Origin: Kluyvera ascorbata ATCC 33433
Lineage (GTDB): Bacteria; Pseudomonadota; Gammaproteobacteria; Enterobacterales; Enterobacteriaceae
Length of the DNA stretch: 64,000 nt
Direction: 5' to 3'
NCBI RefSeq assembly: GCF_000735365.1
Contig: NZ_JMPL01000001.1
Coordinates: 80,255-144,254 of the forward strand
Part shown: piece by piece, positions 23,006-35,878 of the stretch
How positions within the stretch are numbered: position 1 is the first letter of the stretch
Layout: each line of letters begins with the position of its first letter
The notes under the pieces: generated by a model
The model's input: the letters and a program-made list of their open reading frames with translations, nothing else
Told to the model about the DNA's origin: nothing
The model's database searches: none
Position numbers and translations under genes: made by a program

Positions 23006-23028
23006 CAAAGGGGCCCTCGGCCCCTTTG
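23006..23028. terminator. Bidirectional terminator between degS and mdh
   Basis: CAAAGGGGCC and GGCCCCTTTG form a perfect 10-bp stem with loop CTC between the two convergent genes. Confidence 0.85.
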
Positions 23029-23048
23029 TTATATTCAGCGGTCAGATC

Positions 23049-24913
<1,865 letters not shown>

Positions 24914-24924
24914 TCCCTCGTGAT

Positions 24925-24956
24925 ACTCCTCTGGTCCCTCCGGAGGAGTCCGCTTT
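24925..24956 (+). terminator. argR terminator (weak)
   Basis: ACTCCTC and GAGGAGT form a stem, followed by CCGCTTT. It lies 11 bp after argR. Confidence 0.55.
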
Positions 24957-25290
24957 CCCACCGACTCACCCGCCGTTTCTTCTGCCGCTTCGTTAACATT
25001 TAGTGCGATTTTCCACCCTAAACCATAGTTTCAGTGAATATATCCCAACTTAACCGCACAAAACATCAAATTATCCTATCCGTTTGATTTTACGCATTAT
25101 TGACGACGAACTTTGCCAAAATATGCGTTTTTTTATACGTATATCTTCTAAAAATGACGATTCCTGACAACTAATTACACGAGAAACAATTAGCGGGGTA
25201 TTAATATTTTTCGTGATTAGTGTATACTTAATTTCGTGATGAGGGTCACAAAACAAAGGCCCTCCAAAAAAATACGACGAGGTGAGTATC
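24957..25290 (+). promoter_or_regulatory. AT-rich upstream region of yhcN
   Basis: About 330 bp without a credible gene, AT-rich from 25040 on. A -10-like TATACT lies at 25223-25228, about 62 bp before the yhcN start; I see no convincing -35. The open frame on the opposite strand is low-complexity shadow. The start of yhcN is preceded by CGAGGTGAG, a strong ribosome-binding site. Confidence 0.45.
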
Positions 25291-25554
25291 ATGAAAATCA
25301 AAACAACCGTTGCCGCTCTGAGCATCCTATCTGTTATCTCGTTTGGCGCTTTCGCCGCTGACTCTATCAACAGCGACCAGGCACAAACCCGTCAAGCAAT
25401 CGGCACCGTATCTGTCGGCTCTGTCGGTTCAAACCCGATGGACATGCATGAAATGCTGAACAAAAAAGCAGAAGAACAAGGTGCATCTTCTTATCGCATC
25501 ATTGAAGCGCGTACCGGTGACCATTGGCACGCAACGGCAGAACTGTACAAATAA
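25291..25554 (+). CDS. yhcN: YhcN, small periplasmic DUF1471 stress protein (copy 1)
   Basis: 87 residues, as in E. coli YhcN. A signal peptide (MKIKTTVAALSILSVISFGAFA) precedes a YdgH/BhsA/McbA (DUF1471) domain of about 60 residues. Family members respond to peroxide, acid or cell-wall stress; the molecular role is unclear. The start at 25291 sits behind a good ribosome-binding site; an ATG three codons upstream is in frame. A paralogue follows 107 bp downstream. Confidence 0.94.
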   Translation: MKIKTTVAALSILSVISFGAFAADSINSDQAQTRQAIGTVSVGSVGSNPMDMHEMLNKKAEEQGASSYRIIEARTGDHWHATAELYK

Positions 25555-25661
25555 GTTAGTGTGAAGCAATACGTCGGCATTCAGTAAAAATTTCCACAGC
25601 GGTCCCAGGAATCAGCAACAACATCCTCTCACCGCTGCAAAATAAGGTGAGGAGTAAGAAT

Positions 25662-25928
25662 ATGAAAAGCGCAATTATCATCGCATCCCTTGGTCTGGCA
25701 TCTGTACTTTCTTTCGGCGCAAGCGCCGCAGCACACCAGGTAAGTCAGGACCAGGCACAGAACCTGCAATCAATGGGCACCATCTCTGTTTCACAGGTTG
25801 GTAGCGACCCGATGGATATGCGTAGTGAGCTAGCCGCAAAAGCAGAGAAAGAAGGTGCTAGCAGCTATCGTATTATCGAAGCACGTACCGGTGACCATTG
25901 GCACGCTACAGCTGAGCTGTACAAATAA
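25662..25928 (+). CDS. YhcN paralogue, DUF1471 stress protein (copy 2)
   Basis: 88 residues with a signal peptide ending FGASA and the same DUF1471 fold. Its last 22 residues (SSYRIIEARTG through HATAELYK) are identical to those of the copy just upstream, while about ten codons of that stretch differ synonymously; the N-terminal half is clearly diverged. This indicates an old tandem duplication kept under selection. I chose ATG 25662 (RBS GTGAGGAG, about 10 bases upstream) over one five codons earlier. A strong terminator follows. Confidence 0.93.
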   Translation: MKSAIIIASLGLASVLSFGASAAAHQVSQDQAQNLQSMGTISVSQVGSDPMDMRSELAAKAEKEGASSYRIIEARTGDHWHATAELYK

Positions 25929-25954
25929 ACCCTCGTCGTCTTGACCGACGACTT

Positions 25955-25984
25955 GCCCTCGCTTTTTGGCGAGGGCTTTTTTTT
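25955..25984. terminator. Terminator after the yhcN pair
   Basis: GCCCTCGC and GCGAGGGC pair around TTTTTG, followed by eight Ts. A weaker hairpin, GTCGTC/GACGAC, precedes it. It overlaps the end of the convergent yhcO. Confidence 0.88.
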
Positions 25985-26258
25985 ATCCGCGCTGGACGTT
26001 AAAGCGCAGCATCCCTTCCAGCTCTTCTTCTGCTTCATCAAAGAGCAAAATAAGCGCGCCGTAACGTCGGCGCTGCTTTTCGTCCAGATGCAGGAACTCA
26101 ATCTCCACGGGTAACGGTATTTCTTTGCTGGTCACCACATCCCACAACGTGTCCAGATCGCGTATTTTCTCGCGATCGAGGGCAAAGAGACGGGCGAACT
26201 CCCGGTAAAAATCGCCCTGATCCTCTATCTCGTCAAAATCAAAAGTATAGATTTTCAT
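25983..26258 (-). CDS. yhcO: YhcO, barstar-family protein
   Basis: 91 residues (90 in E. coli), starting [22 protein letters not shown], with the typical barstar [10 protein letters not shown] motif and acidic C-terminal half. Barstar-type proteins inhibit barnase-like RNases, but no partner RNase is visible in this window, so the role is unknown. It is convergent with the yhcN pair. Confidence 0.93.
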   Translation of the reverse strand: MKIYTFDFDEIEDQGDFYREFARLFALDREKIRDLDTLWDVVTSKEIPLPVEIEFLHLDEKQRRRYGALILLFDEAEEELEGMLRFNVQRG

Positions 26259-26284
26259 CTTACGCCCTCATCCCATTCAACTGA

Positions 26285-27739
26285 CTAAAGTCCCCCAATG
26301 TGCAACGTTTTCACTTCGAGGTACTCTTCCAACCCCAGCACCGAACCTTCGCGGCCAAGCCCGGACTCTTTCACGCCACCAAACGGCCCCAGCTCGGTTG
26401 AAACCGCGCATTCGTTAATGCCGATCATCCCACTTTCCAGCGCCTGCGAGACACGGAAGACGCGGGACAGGTTTTGGGTATAGAAATAGGCCGCCAGTCC
26501 GTAAGGTGTATTATTCGCGCGATGAATAACATCCTCTTCGTCGCTAAAGCGGAAACAGGCCGCCAGCGGGCCAAAGGTCTCTTCCTGCGCCAGCAGCATC
26601 GTTTCCTGACAATCTCCCAATACCGTTGGCTGCCAGAAGTTTCCCCCCAGTGCATGCGGCTGACCGCCGGCTAATACTTTCGCCCCTTTCGATACCGCAT
26701 CTTCAACGTGCTCACGCACTTTTTTAACCGCAGCAGGCTCAATCAGCGGCCCAACAACGACACCGTCATCCAACCCGTTCCCCACTTTTAACGCTTTCAC
26801 TGCGGCAGCAAGCTGGCTGACAAAACGCTCATACACGCTGTCATGGATATAAAAACGGTTCACGCTCACGCATACCTGCCCGGCATTGCGGAACTTGTTG
26901 GCTATCGCCCCCTTCACCGCAGCATCGATATCAGCATCTTCAAAAACGATATACGGTGCATTCCCCCCGAGCTCCATGGAGACTTTCTTCATGGTTTCGG
27001 CCGCGTTACGCACCAGCGTCTTTCCGACCGATGTCGAGCCGGTAAAGGAAATTTTTCGCACGTCATGGCTCGCCATAATAGCGTCGCTTATCTCTAGCGT
27101 ATTCCCTGCAACCGCATTCAGTACGCCATCAGGGATCCCCGCTTTCTTCGCCAGCGCCAGCAGTGCAAACGCGCATAGCGGCGTGTTATTCGCGGGTTTG
27201 ATAACACCGGTACAGCCCGCAGCCAGCGCAGGCCCCAGCTTGCGGGTGAGCATTGCCATCGGGAAGTTCCACGGTGTGATAGCCGCGACAACACCGATTG
27301 GCTCGCGGGTTGCCAGAATACGTGAACCCGGTTTAGCCGGCGGAATAATCTCGCCGTTCGCTCTTTTGCCCTGTTCAGCAAACCACTGAATAAAGCTCGC
27401 CGCGTAATCCACCTCGCCTTCAGCCTCTTTCAACGGCTTGCCCTGCTCGATGGTCATCAGTTTCGCCAGCCAGCTTTTATGTTCGATGATGAGCTGGTAC
27501 CAGCGATACAGCAGTTCTGAACGCGCCTTCGCCGTTTTTGCCCGCCATAGCGGGAAAGCGCGCGCTGCGGCGGCAATGGCCTGCTCCGTCTCCTGTTTCC
27601 CGGCCTTCGCGACTTTGGCGACAACCTCGCCCGTCGCGGGGTTGAGTACATCAAAGGTGGTGCCGAGCTGATGCCATTCGCCGTTCACCAGGTAGCCCGT
27701 CTGGAAAAGATCGTTGTCCTGCCATGCTTGCGTGGTCAT
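26285..27739 (-). CDS. NAD(P)-dependent succinate-semialdehyde dehydrogenase-like enzyme
   Basis: 484 residues, aldehyde dehydrogenase superfamily, closest in appearance to GabD. The cofactor-binding ITPWNFP and FTGSTSVGKTLV motifs, the general-base glutamate in MELGGNAP (about 253) and the nucleophilic cysteine in RNAGQVCVSVNRF (about 287) are intact. GabD-like enzymes oxidise succinate semialdehyde to succinate; the exact aldehyde here is inference. The gene is not present between yhcO and aaeB in E. coli. It is divergent from a CoA-transferase across a 100-bp gap, suggesting a shared catabolic function. Confidence 0.85.
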   Translation of the reverse strand: MTTQAWQDNDLFQTGYLVNGEWHQLGTTFDVLNPATGEVVAKVAKAGKQETEQAIAAAARAFPLWRAKTAKARSELLYRWYQLIIEHKSWLAKLMTIEQGKPLKEAEGEVDYAASFIQWFAEQGKRANGEIIPPAKPGSRILATREPIGVVAAITPWNFPMAMLTRKLGPALAAGCTGVIKPANNTPLCAFALLALAKKAGIPDGVLNAVAGNTLEISDAIMASHDVRKISFTGSTSVGKTLVRNAAETMKKVSMELGGNAPYIVFEDADIDAAVKGAIANKFRNAGQVCVSVNRFYIHDSVYERFVSQLAAAVKALKVGNGLDDGVVVGPLIEPAAVKKVREHVEDAVSKGAKVLAGGQPHALGGNFWQPTVLGDCQETMLLAQEETFGPLAACFRFSDEEDVIHRANNTPYGLAAYFYTQNLSRVFRVSQALESGMIGINECAVSTELGPFGGVKESGLGREGSVLGLEEYLEVKTLHIGGL

Positions 27740-27839
27740 TACACCCTCCTGAATAGTGTTTCCATTTAAGTATAGCTATCGCTTTTGGCGTAATAGTTGT
27801 CAGAATAACGAAAGTCTTATTAACGATAAGGAACCTGCG
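27740..27839. promoter_or_regulatory. Divergent promoter region of the dehydrogenase/CoA-transferase pair
   Basis: A 100-bp intergenic region between oppositely directed genes, AT-rich compared with its flanks. Both genes must be driven from within it or from inside each other. I cannot identify a specific operator. Confidence 0.5.
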
Positions 27840-29216
27840 GTGAAGCGCGACAATCCTGTTTTCAATAAGCTGTGTCACGACCTTGGTATGACGCATTTGG
27901 CCGTTGAGAGGGTGTCATTCGCCCACAACACGCCTGTCTATCCTACCCCTTTTGCCATTGGTGAAGCCGCGGCCTCGGTGCTGGCGCTACAGGGCATGAT
28001 GCTTGATGTGCTTCGCGGCAAGCAGCAGCCGATTACCGTCGATTGTCATAGTGCCGCCGCCTCAACCCATGCTGTGACCTTCCAGCAGCAGAACGGCTTT
28101 AACTGGCAGTACAACGATCCGGATTACCCCACGACCGATTTCTATCTTACTGCCGACAATCGTTGGATATTCCTGCACGGCGGCTACCCGCGTTTACGTG
28201 ATGGGATCCTCGATATCCTCGATGTGCCAAATAGCCGTCATCGGGTGGCGCAGGCGGTCGCGCAGTGGGAAGCGCACAAGCTGGAGGAGACCATCGCCGA
28301 AGCGGGGCTATGCGCCGCTATCGCCCGTAGCCATAAAGAGTGGCTGGCTCATCCCCAGGGGCTTGCGGTCAGCCAGGAGCCGCTCATTCGTCTGACACGG
28401 CTAACCGATAGCGCGCCCAAAAACCGTCGTTACGATACGCCACGGGTACTGAAGCCGCTGCGCGTTCTCGACTTCACTCACGTTATTGCCGGGCCAACGG
28501 CAACCCGCGGGCTGGCGCAGATGGGAGCCGATGTGCTGCATCTGTCGTCGCCTTATCGCCCGCGTATTCTGCCGTTTGATGTGGATACCAACCACGGCAA
28601 ACGCAACGCTTATCTTGAACTCTCCACCGCAGAGGGCCGCGCAACGGCGGCACAGCTGGTGCGTGACGGTGATGTTTTTGTCCAAAGCTACCGCCCCGGC
28701 GCTCTCGCCCGCTATGGGCTGAGCGATGAAGAGATGGCGCAGATTAATCCGCAGATCATTACAGTTAATCTGAACTGCTACGGCCACCGCGGGCCATGGA
28801 AAGACCGACCTGGCTTTGAGCAGCTTGCTCAGACCGTCACCGGTATGGCGGTTGCACAGGGCGGCACCTGGCAACCGGTGCTGGGGCCAACTTACCCCAA
28901 TGATTATCTCAGCGGCTATCTCGCCACGCTGGGCGTGCTGATGGCGCTGGAGCGTCAGCGTAATGAAGGCGGAGCATGGCGGGTAGACGTGTCATTGTGC
29001 CGGACAGCAACGTGGCTGCAGCAGTTGGGGAGTATTGCGGATTATCAGACGATTGCCCCACCAGACGAGGCGGCGATCGCGCGTTGTATGGTAAGCGAAG
29101 AGGGGCCGTTCGGTGAGTTGCGCTATTTCAACAGCGCGCTGGAGCTTGCACAAACGCCGATGGCGTTTGCGATGCCGGCCATGCCTTTAGGTGCGCATCG
29201 CGCGGAATGGTGGTAA
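27840..29216 (+). CDS. Family III CoA-transferase (CaiB/BaiF), rearranged domain order
   Basis: 458 residues from the GTG at 27840, which has AAGGA 8 bases upstream; an ATG at 27756 would add 28 residues without a recognisable start. From about residue 216 the CaiB/BaiF opening appears (LKPLRVLDFTHVIAGPTATRGLAQ), with QSYRPGALARYGL, NCYGHRGPWK and the likely catalytic Asp355 in YPNDYLSGYLATLG. The first 200 residues resemble the part that normally follows this (ALQGMMLDVLRG, TADNRWIFLHGGYPRLRD), so the domain order looks circularly permuted. Family members move CoA between carboxylic acids. Substrate unknown; partnership with the divergent dehydrogenase is inferred. Confidence 0.8.
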   Translation: MKRDNPVFNKLCHDLGMTHLAVERVSFAHNTPVYPTPFAIGEAAASVLALQGMMLDVLRGKQQPITVDCHSAAASTHAVTFQQQNGFNWQYNDPDYPTTDFYLTADNRWIFLHGGYPRLRDGILDILDVPNSRHRVAQAVAQWEAHKLEETIAEAGLCAAIARSHKEWLAHPQGLAVSQEPLIRLTRLTDSAPKNRRYDTPRVLKPLRVLDFTHVIAGPTATRGLAQMGADVLHLSSPYRPRILPFDVDTNHGKRNAYLELSTAEGRATAAQLVRDGDVFVQSYRPGALARYGLSDEEMAQINPQIITVNLNCYGHRGPWKDRPGFEQLAQTVTGMAVAQGGTWQPVLGPTYPNDYLSGYLATLGVLMALERQRNEGGAWRVDVSLCRTATWLQQLGSIADYQTIAPPDEAAIARCMVSEEGPFGELRYFNSALELAQTPMAFAMPAMPLGAHRAEWW

Positions 29217-29218
29217 GG

Positions 29219-29250
29219 CTCCCGGAGTCGCTGCGCTCGTCCGGGAAAAC
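29219..29250. repeat. Short palindromic repeat after the CoA-transferase
   Basis: TCCCGGAGTCGCTGCGCTCGTCCGGGAA is an imperfect palindrome resembling the GC-rich repeat at 63927-63965 (CCGGGCGAGCGCAGCGAC). It lies between the convergent CoA-transferase and aaeB genes and may serve as a transcript end. Confidence 0.6.
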
Positions 29251-29252
29251 AC

Positions 29253-31220
29253 TCAGCTACTGGTCAACGCGCCCTGATATTTATGCAGCATCGTCACCAG
29301 CCGCTCAACCGGCTGAGTAACCTGCTCAGGAGCTTCCCAGACGCGCAGTTTTTCCTGATAAACCCCGAGTTCCTCCAGCAAACGCGTGAAGTAATAACGG
29401 CGTTTGTCATCGCTGGTTGCTGAAATCACTCGGTCAGCGGTGCGGCGCAGCTGACGGTGGAAGGCCGACAGATCGTCATTCACCGGAATAGGCGCATCGC
29501 GCAGGCGTTGATGCGCGATGATAAGCGTCAACGCCAGACGGAACTTCGCAATATCCCCTGGGAATTTGTTCAGCAGCAAAAACAGCTGCTGGTAGAGTCC
29601 CGGCAGGTGGTTCTCTTTTCGACGAGCCATATTGGTGGTCATCGCCGACACCGCCGCAAACACAAACTGGTTCAGCAGCACGCGCCCGGTACGCAGACGG
29701 GAGTTATCGCGGATAAGCAGAATGACGATAAACGCCATAAAGCAGCCGACAATCTGCCCTAATGCACTGTCGAGGAACTGGCTGAAGTGGAAGGTCATCG
29801 GGTTATCCAGCACCAGAATGTTGATGGTACTGGCCAGTGCCCCCATCGATCCCAACCGGCGCTTTTGCACTTCAATGCCAATAAAGAAGCACATGACCGC
29901 CAGACTAATACACAACAGCAGCATACTTTGTTGCGTCGCGGGGATGATAATCAGGAAATAGAGCGCCCCCAGCGGCAGCGCCGCAATGGTGCCGTAGATA
30001 AAGTCTATCGCCACCATGCGCGGATTCGGTAAACGCATGGCCAGTGAGGTAACCACGGCAATCATCACCATCGCCCCGCTACCCGATGTCCAGCCGGTCC
30101 ACAGCCAGAAAAGAATGCCCAGCGCGCAGGAGAGCGTGGTACGCCAGAAGTTGATCATCGCGTGGTGACGTTCGGCGGACTCCGGTCGCACGACCACTTC
30201 GCTTTGTAGAATTTCTTCTTCGCGGGCGCTGATTTTCGTATTACCAATCACGCCACGTTTGAGCAGCAGATAGCGCGTGGCGGCCCCTACCCAGCTGTAA
30301 ATCGTTACCGGCGTATCGTGCTCACCCGTCCACGCCAGCACGCGGCGCATTCGTTTAAGCTGGCGGTGAACATCCTGCACCGTTTCAACCGGCTCTTCGA
30401 ACAACTCACGATAAGCGTCAGTGACCAGCTCAGGCCGCGAGTTTTGCATGATGAAGGTTTCACAAGCCTGAGTCACCATGGTCAGCGAAACGGTGTTCAG
30501 CGCCTTCAAGCGACGGTTGGCCCACGCCCAGCGTGAGGACTCCATATTCAAGTTGCCGCGCATCCCTTCCAACGCAGCGGTACGACGCAGCAGAGCCAGC
30601 CAGGCTTTGTCCATCTCATCGCTATCGCCATGCTTGATGCACAGCTGCATCAGGCGATATTGATCGATAAGGATGGCATCGAGTTCGTTGTCGATCTCTT
30701 TTTTGATCGATCGCGGTGAAAACAGGAGATCGGCGACGATCGCACAGATAATCCCTAACACGATCTCGCTACAGCGTTCCACGGCAAACTGCGGCGTCAG
30801 CAGCGGTTCGGCCTGAATCGTGATAACGATAATCAGCGCTGTATAGCCGGAAAGCCCCCAGGCGTAGGAGTTTTCAACGCGAACCAGCGAAGAGATCCAG
30901 GTACAGAAACCGGCCCAGATGCTACAAACCAGCAGCATCAGCAGCGGCGCACGGATCATGGTGATGATAATCACCAGCGCGGCGATACAGCCGATAAAGG
31001 TCCCGACAATACGCAGCATCCCGCGATAGCGGATTGCCCCCGCGTAGGGTTCTCCACCCGCAGCGAAGGCCGGACCGGCCGCCACAATAGCGGCAGTCAG
31101 CACCGCCCAGCGCGGCGTTTCAAGCTGAAAGTGGAAGCCGACAAACAAGGCCAGCACCACCGCACAGGCCAGTTTGACGGCAAAGCGGATGTGCTGGTTG
31201 GCAATGCTAAAAATGCCCAT
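29253..31220 (-). CDS. aaeB: AaeB, p-hydroxybenzoic acid efflux pump subunit
   Basis: 655 residues, as in E. coli. An aromatic acid exporter (FUSC-like) inner-membrane protein with two blocks of membrane segments (about 13-170 and 370-520) separated and followed by cytoplasmic helical regions. With AaeA it exports p-hydroxybenzoate and a few related hydroxylated aromatic acids, acting as a metabolic relief valve. It lies 5 bp downstream of aaeA in the aaeXAB operon. Confidence 0.97.
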   Translation of the reverse strand: MGIFSIANQHIRFAVKLACAVVLALFVGFHFQLETPRWAVLTAAIVAAGPAFAAGGEPYAGAIRYRGMLRIVGTFIGCIAALVIIITMIRAPLLMLLVCSIWAGFCTWISSLVRVENSYAWGLSGYTALIIVITIQAEPLLTPQFAVERCSEIVLGIICAIVADLLFSPRSIKKEIDNELDAILIDQYRLMQLCIKHGDSDEMDKAWLALLRRTAALEGMRGNLNMESSRWAWANRRLKALNTVSLTMVTQACETFIMQNSRPELVTDAYRELFEEPVETVQDVHRQLKRMRRVLAWTGEHDTPVTIYSWVGAATRYLLLKRGVIGNTKISAREEEILQSEVVVRPESAERHHAMINFWRTTLSCALGILFWLWTGWTSGSGAMVMIAVVTSLAMRLPNPRMVAIDFIYGTIAALPLGALYFLIIIPATQQSMLLLCISLAVMCFFIGIEVQKRRLGSMGALASTINILVLDNPMTFHFSQFLDSALGQIVGCFMAFIVILLIRDNSRLRTGRVLLNQFVFAAVSAMTTNMARRKENHLPGLYQQLFLLLNKFPGDIAKFRLALTLIIAHQRLRDAPIPVNDDLSAFHRQLRRTADRVISATSDDKRRYYFTRLLEELGVYQEKLRVWEAPEQVTQPVERLVTMLHKYQGALTSS

Positions 31221-31225
31221 GGCAA

Positions 31226-32158
31226 TTAACCGAATTCACGCAGACGCAGCGCCAGCTTCTGGAAGAAGCTCATGCGGCTGGCATCGCGGTCTTTCTCACC
31301 GGTAATGACCACCGTGGCGGTCGTACCCGCTGGCCACAGGTTACCTGTCTGTTCATCCAGACGGATACGCACCGGTACACGCTGAGCCAGACGAACCCAC
31401 TCCAGGTTGGAGTCGATGGTCGCCATCCCTTTGCTGTCGACGCTGCTACTGGCGTTGGTGACACCCGCCGCAACGCTATCAACGGTTCCTTTAATTACAT
31501 GGTTGCTGCCCAGCGGGGTAATTTCAGCGCGGTAACCCGGACGTACGCTTGAGAGCTTGGTCTCTTCAAGGTAGGCCATCACATAGAAGGAGTGCTGTTT
31601 CACCAACGCGACCGCTGTAGAACCACGGGTAATAAATTCACCGGCGTAGACATTCAGGTTAGTCACCCAGCCATCCGCTGGCGCGCGAATCACCGTGCGA
31701 TCCAGATCCAGACGCGCTAGATCGCGCGTGGCTTGCGCTTTCGCTAACTGGTGCAGCACGGTTTGCAGCACGTTATTGGATTGGTCTATCTCTTCGCGAG
31801 ACATGGCAATCACGCCCAGCTTGTTACGACGCCCGGCTTCACGGCTTTTCTCGTCCGCCAGCGCTTTGTAGTAGGCGACGTCAGCATTCGCTTCTTCCAG
31901 TGCCTTCTGGTAGCGCGGCTGGTCAATAATAAACAGAACCTGATTTTTGCTAACCAGTTGGTTATCCTTGACCTGAACATCGGTAATCAGGCCGGATACG
32001 TCTGGAGCAATGGCGACGACGTCCGCGCTAAAACGCGCATCACGCGTCCACGGAGACTCGGTGTAATAGACCCAGGCACGAAAAATAGCGATGAATGCCA
32101 GGATGACCAGTATCACCGTAATAGCGGTACGGGAGATATTTCTTGTTAGTGTTTTCAC
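31226..32158 (-). CDS. aaeA: AaeA, p-hydroxybenzoic acid efflux membrane fusion protein
   Basis: 310 residues. One N-terminal membrane anchor ([20 protein letters not shown]) is followed by the periplasmic HlyD-type adaptor: a lipoyl half ([21 protein letters not shown]), an alpha-hairpin (about 85-140), a second lipoyl half ([21 protein letters not shown]) and a beta-barrel. It couples AaeB to an outer-membrane channel. It sits between aaeX and aaeB. Confidence 0.97.
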   Translation of the reverse strand: MKTLTRNISRTAITVILVILAFIAIFRAWVYYTESPWTRDARFSADVVAIAPDVSGLITDVQVKDNQLVSKNQVLFIIDQPRYQKALEEANADVAYYKALADEKSREAGRRNKLGVIAMSREEIDQSNNVLQTVLHQLAKAQATRDLARLDLDRTVIRAPADGWVTNLNVYAGEFITRGSTAVALVKQHSFYVMAYLEETKLSSVRPGYRAEITPLGSNHVIKGTVDSVAAGVTNASSSVDSKGMATIDSNLEWVRLAQRVPVRIRLDEQTGNLWPAGTTATVVITGEKDRDASRMSFFQKLALRLREFG

Positions 32159-32165
32159 ATCTACC

Positions 32166-32369
32166 TCAGACGAACAAACGTGATATTAGATAAAACAGGC
32201 AGCAATACAGTGCGGTGTTGAACAACGCGGGATGCCAGACAAAATCATAGATCCCGGTTGGCGTCAGCACGCGACGCACCAACCAAAAAATGGCGAGCGA
32301 TAAGAGCAGCTCAAAGAAGATCGGCGGGAATGAGAGACCGAAAATCACGATGACAGGAAACAGGCTCAT
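32166..32369 (-). CDS. aaeX: AaeX, small membrane protein of the aae operon
   Basis: 67 residues with two hydrophobic segments ([25 protein letters not shown] and [18 protein letters not shown]). DUF1656 family. First gene of aaeXAB; its function is not established. It is divergent from aaeR over 129 bp. Confidence 0.95.
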   Translation of the reverse strand: MSLFPVIVIFGLSFPPIFFELLLSLAIFWLVRRVLTPTGIYDFVWHPALFNTALYCCLFYLISRLFV

Positions 32370-32498
32370 GTTGACCTTACTAAACTAGCGTGCAGGTGAG
32401 ATTGGAACTTTAATTATTCAGCTAACAGTATTTTAACGTAACTGTTATAGCCTTATCTACATAGTGTGATGCAAATCACTTTTAAGCCAGAGTGAACA
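32370..32498. promoter_or_regulatory. aaeXAB-aaeR divergent promoter region
   Basis: 129 bp between aaeX and aaeR, AT-rich (AACTTTAATTATTCAGC, ACAGTATTTTAACG). LysR-type regulators usually bind such divergent regions; I infer AaeR operators here but cannot define a box. A TGTGATGCAAATCAC sequence at 32465-32479 resembles half of a CRP site. Confidence 0.55.
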
Positions 32499-33425
32499 AT
32501 GGAACGACTAAAACGGATGTCGGTTTTTGCCAAAGTTGTCGAGCAAGGCTCCTTTACTGCCGCGGCACGTCAGCTACAGATGAGCGTTTCTTCCATCAGC
32601 CAGACTGTTTCTAAACTGGAAGATGAGCTGCAGGTCAAACTGCTTAACCGCAGCACCCGCAGCATTGGCTTAACCGAAGCCGGTAAAATTTACTATCAAG
32701 GTTGCCGCCGAATGCTGTTCGAAGTGAAGGATGTACACGAACAGCTTTATGCCTTTAACAACACGCCGATTGGTACGCTGCGCATCGGCTGTTCTTCAAC
32801 TATGGCACAAAATGTACTCGCTGCCATGACGGCGGAAATGCTCAAAGAGTATCCAGGATTAACCGTAAATCTGGTGACGGGCATTCCAGCGCCGGATCTG
32901 ATTGCCGATGGTCTGGATGTGGTTATCCGCGTCGGGGCACTGCAAGACTCCAGCCTCTTCTCTCGCCGTCTGGGCAGCATGCCGATGGTCGTTTGTGCGT
33001 CCAGGAAATACCTCGCGCAGTTTGGCGTGCCCGAAAAACCAGCGGACCTGAGTAACCATTCGTGGCTGGAATATAGCGTTCGTCCGGATAACGAGTTTGA
33101 GCTGATTGCCCCAGAAGGGCTGTCGACTAAACTGCTGCCAGAGGGGCGATTTGTCACCAACGACCCGATGACCATCTCTCGCTGGCTGGTCGCCGGTGCC
33201 GGCATCGCCTACGTCCCGTTGATGTGGGTGATCAATGAGATCAACAGCGGTGAACTTGAGATCTTATTCCCGCGTTATCAGTCCGATCCGCGCCCGGTGT
33301 ACGCCTTGTATACCGAAAAGGACAAGCTGCCGCTCAAAGTGCAGGTCTGTATTAACTATCTGACCGACTATTTTGTCAAAGTCGCGGAGCTGTTTCAGGG
33401 GATGCGTGGAAGAAGGAAAGAATAA
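32499..33425 (+). CDS. aaeR: AaeR, LysR-type regulator of aaeXAB
   Basis: 308 residues (309 in E. coli). The N-terminal winged helix-turn-helix includes SFTAAARQLQMSVSSISQTVSKLEDEL, followed by a linker helix and a periplasmic-binding-like effector domain (about 90-300). It activates the aae efflux operon in response to aromatic carboxylic acids. It is divergent from aaeX. Confidence 0.95.
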   Translation: MERLKRMSVFAKVVEQGSFTAAARQLQMSVSSISQTVSKLEDELQVKLLNRSTRSIGLTEAGKIYYQGCRRMLFEVKDVHEQLYAFNNTPIGTLRIGCSSTMAQNVLAAMTAEMLKEYPGLTVNLVTGIPAPDLIADGLDVVIRVGALQDSSLFSRRLGSMPMVVCASRKYLAQFGVPEKPADLSNHSWLEYSVRPDNEFELIAPEGLSTKLLPEGRFVTNDPMTISRWLVAGAGIAYVPLMWVINEINSGELEILFPRYQSDPRPVYALYTEKDKLPLKVQVCINYLTDYFVKVAELFQGMRGRRKE

Positions 33426-33664
33426 GCAAGGTCATCTATATTCCGAAACTGAACATCCCGACTAAAGATATTTGGCATAAATATTTCCTGAATTACAGCA
33501 GCGGTAATTCAGGAATAAGTCATTCGTACTATTAAGTTTGGCTAATTGACACCGTGGCCGTCTGACTATTATCTTGTATTACGTCTAATACTCAGACGGT
33601 TGCATTTAATTAAAATATAAAAACAGAATGCATTGAACAGGACCATTTTAACCAAGGACTCAGA

Positions 33665-34279
33665 ATGAATCTATTCGAACAAACACCGCCTTCACGCAGG
33701 CGTTATGGGCTTGCCGCGTTCATAGGGTTAATCGCAGGGATCGTCTCCGCGTTTGTGAAATGGGGTGCAGAAGTGCCTCTTCCTCCGCGCAGCCCTACCG
33801 ATTTATTTACCGGTGCATGCGGGCCTGAACAGTTAATAAGAGCCGCGAGCCAAATCGATTGTTCCCGTAATTTTCTCAACCCCCCGTATGTATTTCTTCG
33901 CGACTGGTTGGGCGTCGCAGACCCCAATGCCGCCGTTTACACCTTTGCAGGACATATATTTAACTGGGTCGGCGTAACGCATATTATTTTCTCCATCGTC
34001 TTCGCTGTGGGTTATTGCGTGGTTGCTGAAGTCTTCCCGAAAATAAAACTCTGGCAGGGTTTGCTTGCCGGTGCTTTAGCTCAGCTTTTTGTCCACATGA
34101 TCTCCTTCCCGCTGATGGGGCTGACGCCACCGCTGTTTGAACTGCCGTGGTATGAACATGTATCAGAGATCGTGGGCCACCTGATTTGGTTCTGGTCGAT
34201 TGAAATTATCCGTCGTGATTTACGTAACCGCATCACTCACGAACCCGATCCTGAAATACCGCTAACGCATTTGCGATAA
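33665..34279 (+). CDS. yagU: YagU family inner-membrane protein
   Basis: 204 residues, almost identical in pattern to E. coli YagU (DUF1440), which contributes to acid resistance. About four membrane segments are visible ([72 protein letters not shown]). In E. coli K-12 yagU lies far away near the xdh/pao genes; here it is between aaeR and tldD. The 239-bp upstream region 33426-33664 is AT-rich and holds an inverted-repeat-like CTGAATTAC/GGTAATTCAG near 33488. Confidence 0.94.
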   Translation: MNLFEQTPPSRRRYGLAAFIGLIAGIVSAFVKWGAEVPLPPRSPTDLFTGACGPEQLIRAASQIDCSRNFLNPPYVFLRDWLGVADPNAAVYTFAGHIFNWVGVTHIIFSIVFAVGYCVVAEVFPKIKLWQGLLAGALAQLFVHMISFPLMGLTPPLFELPWYEHVSEIVGHLIWFWSIEIIRRDLRNRITHEPDPEIPLTHLR

Positions 34280-34312
34280 AAAAAAGCGCACCTCAATGAG
34301 GTGCGCTTTTTA
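34278..34312. terminator. Bidirectional terminator between yagU and tldD
   Basis: AAAAAGCGCACCTC and GAGGTGCGCTTTTT form a long perfect stem around AAT, serving both convergent genes. Confidence 0.92.
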
Positions 34313-34330
34313 GATGACGCCTTGTTCAGG

Positions 34331-35843
<1,513 letters not shown>

Positions 35844-35878
35844 TTATGAGATTGAGGCAATTCAAGGCTTGCGTCAAA

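Noticed and set aside
25071-25370. A 99-codon minus-strand frame over the yhcN promoter
   Set aside because: AT-rich, no family features, and overlaps the strong yhcN start region.
25983-26258. yhcO as the antitoxin of a barnase-type toxin system
   Set aside because: No barnase-like RNase gene is adjacent, and yhcO stands alone in relatives too.
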